Source of the DNA: Acidobacteriota bacterium
Lineage (GTDB): Bacteria > Acidobacteriota > Terriglobia > Terriglobales > Acidobacteriaceae
Direction of reading: 5' to 3'
Length of the DNA: 21,109 nt
Assembly: GCA_021793595.1 (NCBI GenBank)
Contig: JAJYSL010000058.1
Span: 1-21,109, forward strand
Below the pieces are notes generated by a model. The model was not told the DNA's origin. It ran no database searches and saw only the letters and a list, made by a program, of their open reading frames with translations. The translations under genes were made by a program, and so were the position numbers. Position 1 is the first letter of the stretch. The number at the start of each line of letters is the position of its first letter. Below, one piece after another: positions 16,173-21,109 of the stretch.

Positions 16173-18260
16173 ATGCGATTTCGTCTATCCCTAAATTCTA
16201 TTGTTTTCGCGGCGGCTTGCGTGGTTCTGGCGCCGTCATTATTGGTCCTCCATGCGCAAACCGCAGAGAATGCGCCGCAGCTGGCAACGCATGGAATCAA
16301 TGTTGCCAACATGGACCGGTCGGTAACGCCGGGAGACAATTTCTACTTGTATGCCAACGGCGACTGGATCAAGCGAACGGTGATTCCTGCAGACCGCGCT
16401 GCCGTCGGTGTTTTCTCCACGCTGGATGACACGGCCACCAAGAACACCGCTGCGTTGATTGAGGAATCTGCGAAGGCCAATGCTCCGGCGGGTTCGGAAG
16501 CACGCAAAATCGCCGATTTGTACAACTCGTACATGGATGAGTCCGCGATTGAGGCGAAAGGGCTGACGCCGTTGCATGTGCATCTGGCCGCTATCGCCGC
16601 AATCCATACCCAGCAGGAGCTTGCCCGTGCATTGGGCGAAAGCCTGCGGGCGGATGTTGATCCGCTCAACAATACCAACTTCCATACACCAAATCTCTTC
16701 GGACTGTGGGTTGCGCCGGGCTTTCACGATCCGGAGCATTACCACCCGTATCTGCTGCAAGGTGGAATTGAGCTGCCTGACCGCGAATACTACTTGGGCG
16801 ACAGCGCCCACATGAAGGAGATTCAGGCGAAATATCGGACCCACGTGGCAGCGATGTTCCGGCTGGCCGGCTTCGACGATGCAGAGGCACGCGCCACTCG
16901 CGTAATTGCGCTGGAAAAGGCGATCGCGCAAACGCACACGAGTCTGGCCGACAATGAAGATATTCACAAAGCGGACAATGCCTGGAAGCGATCGGAATTC
17001 GCCGCCAAGGCTCCGGGGCTGGATTGGGCGGAATATTTCAGAGCTGCAAAGCTGGCCGACCAGGATAGTTTTATCGTCTGGCAGCCAAGTGCGTTTACCG
17101 GCGAAGCGGCGCTGGTGGCCTCCACCCCAGTCGATACCTGGAAAGACTGGCTGGCGTATCACGTTATTGAGGAATATGCGGGAGTGCTGCCAAAAGCGCT
17201 TGCGGATGAGCATTTCGACTTCTTTGGGAAGACTTTGATCGGCGTGCCGCAGCAGCGCCCTCGCGCGCAACGCGGAGTTTTCGTCGTCGATGGTTTGCTG
17301 GGGGACGCGGTTGGGAAGATCTACGCGCAACGCTACTTTTCGCCGGAAGCGAAGGCGGCGGCGCAGGCCATGGTCGCCAACATTATCGCCGCGTATCGTG
17401 TGCGCATTGAAGCCCTGACGTGGATGGCTCCGGCAACCAAGGCAGAGGCTGAGGCCAAACTGAACGCACTCTACGTCGGTGTTGGCTATCCGGAAACCTG
17501 GCATAGCTACGAGGGCTATGAGGTAAAGCGAGATGATATTTTCGGCAACGTCTGGCGGGCTGGAACTTTCCGCTATCGCCAACAGATCGAGCGCTTAGGC
17601 AAGACCGTCGATCGCAAGGAATGGTCGATGACACCGCAAACGGTCAACGCGGTGAATCTGCCGTTGCAGGACGCGCTGAATTTTCCGGCGGCGATCTTGC
17701 AACCGCCCTTCTTCGATGCAAAAGCTCCCGCGGCCTCCAACTATGGCGCCATCGGCTCCATCATCGGACACGAAATCAGTCACACCTTCGATACGGAAGG
17801 CAGCACATTCGACGCCACGGGGCGTCTGCGCGACTGGTGGACGCCGACCGATTTGGCGCATTTCGATGCAGCCACAGCGAAGCTGGCCGCCCAGTACGAC
17901 ACCTATATGCCTTTCCCTGATGTCCATGTGAATGGCAAGCAGACGCTGGCCGAAGACATTGCGGATGTTGCGGGAATCTCCGCGGCGTACGACGGCTATC
18001 GCGCATCGCTTGGAGGCAAAGCGGCACCCGAACAAGATGGATTTACAGGCGACCAGCAGTTCTTCATCGCGTTCGGGCAGAACTGGGGATCGAAGGTTCG
18101 GCCGGCCGCCCTGCGCCGCCAGGTGATGACGGATCCGCATGCCCCGGCAGAATATCGCGCGGACACGGTGCGAAACATCGACGCCTGGTATAAGGCGTTC
18201 GATGTGAAGCCAGGTCAGACGCTTTACCTGGCCCCGCCGGATCGCGTTCGCATCTGGTAG
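16173..18260 (+). CDS. Secreted M13-family (neprilysin/PepO-like) zinc metallopeptidase
   Basis: A 695-residue M13 peptidase. A signal peptide occupies about 1-28 (positive MRFRLS, a hydrophobic core, cleavage likely after LHA), so the enzyme is periplasmic or secreted. The N-terminal M13 domain begins at DRSVTPGDNFYLYANGDW. The catalytic domain has the zinc motif HEISH (533-537, Glu534 catalytic), FDTEGSTFDATG, and the third ligand Glu594 with Asp598 in AEDIAD. FPAAILQPPFF (504-514) is a family hallmark. The usual NAY substrate-backbone motif reads NAV (492-494). The C-terminal Trp is retained. The start is ATG 16173, with AAGGAGAG 7 bases upstream; an in-frame frame opening at 16119 would bury the signal peptide. 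It is divergent from lptFG. Such enzymes cleave oligopeptides; the substrate is unknown. Confidence 0.94.
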   Translation: MRFRLSLNSIVFAAACVVLAPSLLVLHAQTAENAPQLATHGINVANMDRSVTPGDNFYLYANGDWIKRTVIPADRAAVGVFSTLDDTATKNTAALIEESAKANAPAGSEARKIADLYNSYMDESAIEAKGLTPLHVHLAAIAAIHTQQELARALGESLRADVDPLNNTNFHTPNLFGLWVAPGFHDPEHYHPYLLQGGIELPDREYYLGDSAHMKEIQAKYRTHVAAMFRLAGFDDAEARATRVIALEKAIAQTHTSLADNEDIHKADNAWKRSEFAAKAPGLDWAEYFRAAKLADQDSFIVWQPSAFTGEAALVASTPVDTWKDWLAYHVIEEYAGVLPKALADEHFDFFGKTLIGVPQQRPRAQRGVFVVDGLLGDAVGKIYAQRYFSPEAKAAAQAMVANIIAAYRVRIEALTWMAPATKAEAEAKLNALYVGVGYPETWHSYEGYEVKRDDIFGNVWRAGTFRYRQQIERLGKTVDRKEWSMTPQTVNAVNLPLQDALNFPAAILQPPFFDAKAPAASNYGAIGSIIGHEISHTFDTEGSTFDATGRLRDWWTPTDLAHFDAATAKLAAQYDTYMPFPDVHVNGKQTLAEDIADVAGISAAYDGYRASLGGKAAPEQDGFTGDQQFFIAFGQNWGSKVRPAALRRQVMTDPHAPAEYRADTVRNIDAWYKAFDVKPGQTLYLAPPDRVRIW

Positions 18261-18285
18261 CCGTAGAACATCATTTGTTACGGAC

Positions 18286-19851
18286 TCAGTACCAGTTTTT
18301 CACATGAGGCCAATAAGCGGAGAGGGGAACCTTTCCGCCGCGGCAGAGGTAGATGGGGCCGTTTTCAAACGGCATGGCCAATGGATTGTCGGTTGCTCCG
18401 ACCTGCTGCACGGAATCGCAGTATTTCTCTACGTCGGGTTTCGATTCGCCAACGACAATCATTAAGTTGCCGGAGTAGCCACGCGGTCCCCAGAAGTAAT
18501 AATTCTGGTGACCGCTGATCGCCGACGGCAGTCCATACTTCGGCCCGAATACATCAATTGCACCAGCCTCACCATAGTTATTGCAGAAAATTCCGACCTT
18601 GGCCCGATCAGTTGGCGTCAGCGAGTTATAAATCCGCGCGACCTCTGCAACCAGGCCCTGCCAACCAAATCGGTCCGCATAGAACTGGGGCAACGGACCG
18701 GTCTTTTCCGTCTCGGTGTTCTGGCTGGTCATGTGAAGCGCCTTCGTGTAGCGAATCCACTGATGCGGCGGCATGACCGGGATTCCCATGGGTAGCGCGA
18801 TCATTCCCAGGATGAGCATCGCCACACACCAGGCCGGCAGCAGCCATGCTGTTTTTCGCGAACCGGAAAAAGAGTTCTGCCAGGCCAGTGCACCGGCGGC
18901 AAACAGCACCGGATAGACCGGCGCAACATAGTAATCCTTGGCGAACAGGTGAATCATGGTCGCGAGCAGCACAACATACATCAGGCCAATCCAACGGAAG
19001 CCACGCGCGGACTTTGCGACGAAGAGCCAGATCATTCCTGGCAGTAGCAGCAATATACTGATGGGGTTCAGCATCATGATTTGCGCGCCGATGAAATCGA
19101 AAGGGCCGAGTTTCACATTCTTATGGCTGTGATTCACATTGTTCAGCCATACCAGAGTGGGCCATTGATGATGAATCTGCCACAGCAAATAAGGCAGTGA
19201 GATCAAGACGATGAGTCCGATCGCCGCCAGAGTCCAGCGGCTCCAAAGAATCCGGCGTTCGGGAGTCAGCAGAAGTGCAATCAGCAGGGCTGCGAGGAAA
19301 AACGCCATAGACGGCTTGTTCAACAAGCCCAAGCCGCCAAGGATGCCGAACAGGACCCACCATTTCGGACTGTTTCCGGCAACCATGAGAAGCACCGCGA
19401 CCATGCATCCCATCCAGAAGACTGGCTCGAACGAATTCATGGAAAGAAAGCTGTCGATTCCCAGATAAACCGGTGCAATCAGGACGGCGATCATCGCCAT
19501 CGCTTGAGCGACGCGCCGGCCACCTAATTGCCACGCCAAAATTCCTGTCAGGAAAACTTTGACAGCGCCCGCGAGTGACGACAAGCTGCGAAATAGGGCC
19601 AGATGATGGAAGCCAAATAAGATTTCAGCGATGCGCGCCTGCAGCGCAACCATGGGGGCCTGGTCGACGTAACCCCAGGTAAGGCGCCGCCCGCAGACGA
19701 TGTAGTACATTTCGTCGCGAAAAATTCCATAGCCGAAATGTTGTGCCAGCAGATTTCCAATGAGCTCAATTGCAAATTTGATCGTCGCGAATGCGAGAGC
19801 GAGCTGAAGTGCTGGCTTCCAGGATTCGGTAGTGGTCGCTTGAATTCTCAT
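18286..19851 (-). CDS. GT39-family membrane glycosyltransferase (ArnT/PMT-like), copy 1
   Basis: A 521-residue polytopic protein of the GT-C/PMT_2 class, which transfers sugars from polyprenyl-phosphate donors on the periplasmic side. The first external loop has FRDEMYY (Asp46-Glu47), the usual catalytic-acid location, followed by GYVDQAPMVAL. About ten hydrophobic segments run to residue 370, including LLNKPSMAFFL. The C-terminal 150 residues form a soluble domain with IFCNNYGEAGAIDVF, SGHQNYYFWG and PIYLCRGGKVPL. GGAG lies 5 bases before ATG 19851. A paralogue lies 185 bases upstream on the same strand. The sugar and acceptor are unknown; lipid A, cell-wall glycan or protein modification are all possible. 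It is convergent with the M13 peptidase gene, separated by only 25 bases. Confidence 0.9.
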   Translation of the reverse strand: MRIQATTTESWKPALQLALAFATIKFAIELIGNLLAQHFGYGIFRDEMYYIVCGRRLTWGYVDQAPMVALQARIAEILFGFHHLALFRSLSSLAGAVKVFLTGILAWQLGGRRVAQAMAMIAVLIAPVYLGIDSFLSMNSFEPVFWMGCMVAVLLMVAGNSPKWWVLFGILGGLGLLNKPSMAFFLAALLIALLLTPERRILWSRWTLAAIGLIVLISLPYLLWQIHHQWPTLVWLNNVNHSHKNVKLGPFDFIGAQIMMLNPISILLLLPGMIWLFVAKSARGFRWIGLMYVVLLATMIHLFAKDYYVAPVYPVLFAAGALAWQNSFSGSRKTAWLLPAWCVAMLILGMIALPMGIPVMPPHQWIRYTKALHMTSQNTETEKTGPLPQFYADRFGWQGLVAEVARIYNSLTPTDRAKVGIFCNNYGEAGAIDVFGPKYGLPSAISGHQNYYFWGPRGYSGNLMIVVGESKPDVEKYCDSVQQVGATDNPLAMPFENGPIYLCRGGKVPLSAYWPHVKNWY

Positions 19852-20036
19852 CGGCTCTCCGAGTCAGATAGTAGAGCAAAGTTCCGCTGCAACAGCGAAC
19901 AAATTTGAATACGGAGGCGCGAGCGAAAAGTTCCCGTGCAATCAATCCATGACTGCATCCAGGGCACGAAGAGGGGAGACGTCGCTGCTATTCCGTGCGT
20001 TGCAGGGGGAAGCTTGACGATTTCCGTTCTGCGAAC

Positions 20037-21109
20037 TCAGTACCAGTCCTTGACGTGTGGCCAGTAGACATCGAGGGGAATCTTTTCTCCGCGGCACAGA
20101 TAAATTGGCCGATTGGAAAAACGGTTTGCCAGTGGGTTGTACACTCGCTCGATCTCCTCGACAGATGCAAACCGCTTTTGCAGGTCCTGTTTCGACCCTC
20201 CTATGACGATCAGCACTCGTCCTGTGTAGCCGTTGGAACCCCAATAAAAGTAATTTTGATGGCCGCTGACTGCGGTGGGCAGACCATATCTCTGGCCATA
20301 GATATTGATCGCGCTCGCCTCGCTATAGTTGTCGCAGTAAATGCCGGCTTCAGCTCGCTCTTGTGGAGACAAGGACGCATAGACAGTTGCGACATCCGCT
20401 ACAAAATGATGCCAGCCCAAGCGGTCAGCGAGGATTGGTAGGAGAGGACGCGCATCCGGAAGGTCGGATTTCGGGATGAGGTACATGATCTTTGCGAAGT
20501 AGTGAGCTGTTGTGGAGGGTGGCAGGACGGGGACGACAAGCGGGAGGGTGATTGCGCCACAAACAGCGATCACAGAGCCGAGAGCGGGCAAAAGCCAAGC
20601 GGTTTTGCGCGAAGCAGAAAGCCATTCCTGAAGCGCTACAGCTCCAGCGGCGAAGAGGACGGGATAAACCGGGGCGACATAGTAATTCAAGGCGTGCGCA
20701 CGCATCATGACGACGAGCATTCCCAAAAACATGATGCCAATCCAACGGAAGCGGCACGCCGATTCCGCCGTAAGCAGCCAGATGATCCCAGGAAGAATCA
20801 GAAAAATACTGACCGGGTTGAACATCGTGATCTGCTCCTGAAGAAAAGCAAGCGGGCCCAGATTCCCATTGAGATTGTCGTGATTGATCTTGTATAGCAA
20901 TTCCCACATGGGCCAGTGTCGATTCGCCTGCCAGGCCATGAATGGCATCGCGATGCCCAGGATCAGTGCAACCGCAACAAGAGTCCAGCGGCTGCGTAAG
21001 AGCCGCCGTTCCGGTGTCAATAGCAGGCCGCCCAATACGCCAAATAGAAAAAACGCCATGGACGGCTTGTTGAGCAGTCCGAGTCCGCCGGAAACTCCAA
21101 AAGCGATCC
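20037..21109 (-). CDS. GT39-family membrane glycosyltransferase, copy 2, 5' end beyond window
   Basis: The minus-strand frame is open from the right edge (in frame from base 21107) to TGA at 20039-20037, giving about 356 C-terminal codons. The part read at the edge (IAFGVSGGLGLLNKPSM) aligns with the middle of copy 1, so about 160 N-terminal residues, with the catalytic-acid loop, are missing. The internal ATG at 21059 is not the start. Membrane segments and the soluble C-terminal domain match copy 1 closely (IYCDNYSEASAINIYG, SGHQNYFYWG, PIYLCRGEKIPLDVYWPHV). It reads toward copy 1, so the two may be co-transcribed. No clear terminator or promoter was seen in the 185-base gap. Confidence 0.9.
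   Translation of the reverse strand, partial: IAFGVSGGLGLLNKPSMAFFLFGVLGGLLLTPERRLLRSRWTLVAVALILGIAMPFMAWQANRHWPMWELLYKINHDNLNGNLGPLAFLQEQITMFNPVSIFLILPGIIWLLTAESACRFRWIGIMFLGMLVVMMRAHALNYYVAPVYPVLFAAGAVALQEWLSASRKTAWLLPALGSVIAVCGAITLPLVVPVLPPSTTAHYFAKIMYLIPKSDLPDARPLLPILADRLGWHHFVADVATVYASLSPQERAEAGIYCDNYSEASAINIYGQRYGLPTAVSGHQNYFYWGSNGYTGRVLIVIGGSKQDLQKRFASVEEIERVYNPLANRFSNRPIYLCRGEKIPLDVYWPHVKDWY

Noticed and set aside
16239..17582. Long minus-strand frame of 447 codons opposite the M13 peptidase gene
   Set aside because: It is antisense to a gene with an intact zinc motif and signal peptide, and its product has no recognisable domain; a shadow of biased codon use.
18261..18283. Bidirectional terminator between the M13 and GT39 genes
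   Set aside because: CCGTA and TACGG can pair, but the stem is 5 bp with a 13-base loop and no T tract.
1..21109. CRISPR arrays, transposases, phage genes, toxin-antitoxin pairs or integration sites
   Set aside because: None was seen on either strand. The tRNA-Val gene has no visible partial duplicate that would mark an attachment site.

Overview
The window looks like chromosomal DNA of a Gram-negative bacterium, by eye a little above half G+C. The joined LptF/LptG permease and the MsbA-type exporter imply an outer membrane with lipopolysaccharide. The style of the DinB-like protein, the secreted M13 peptidase, the C-terminally extended GT39 proteins and the LptF-LptG fusion suggest Acidobacteriota. 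That assignment is inference from gene style and was not tested by any search. No phage, transposase, CRISPR array or integrase is visible.

Layout. Bases 1-964 (minus) hold the 5' part of an alpha/beta hydrolase gene that runs off the left edge. After about 400 bases without a convincing gene comes a tRNA-Val(GAC) gene (minus) with a good promoter, divergent from a CDP-alcohol phosphatidyltransferase gene (pgsA-like, plus). A 53-residue zinc-ribbon-like protein gene (minus) and a DinB-like gene (plus) follow.

The centrepiece is 3.2-9.6 kb (plus): a complete iron-sulfur cluster (ISC) operon in the order iscR-iscS-iscU-iscA-hscB-hscA-fdx-iscX. IscS takes sulfur from cysteine, IscU is the assembly scaffold, Fdx supplies electrons, HscB and HscA release the cluster from IscU through its LPPVK motif, IscA carries clusters onward, and IscX is an IscS-binding modulator. 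The Rrf2/IscR regulator is the first gene. A GGACT-5-AGTCC palindrome, very like the core of an IscR box, lies between the -35 and -10 elements of the promoter, so autoregulation by cluster status is likely. HscB has an N-terminal four-cysteine zinc ribbon, unlike the Escherichia coli protein.

Downstream (plus) are a YjbQ/UPF0047 gene and a pilT-type ATPase gene. On the minus strand an apparent operon encodes a one-chain LptF-LptG permease followed by an MsbA-like ABC exporter, both fitting envelope lipid or lipopolysaccharide transport. Divergent from it is a secreted M13 (neprilysin/PepO-like) zinc peptidase. The right end has two tandem paralogous GT39-type membrane glycosyltransferase genes (minus), the second cut by the window edge.

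No wholly new system was recognised. The points most worth a second look are the operator of the ISC operon, the zinc-ribbon HscB, the LptF-LptG fusion beside an exporter with a non-canonical ATPase residue, and a small zinc-ribbon-like protein gene that is easily missed.
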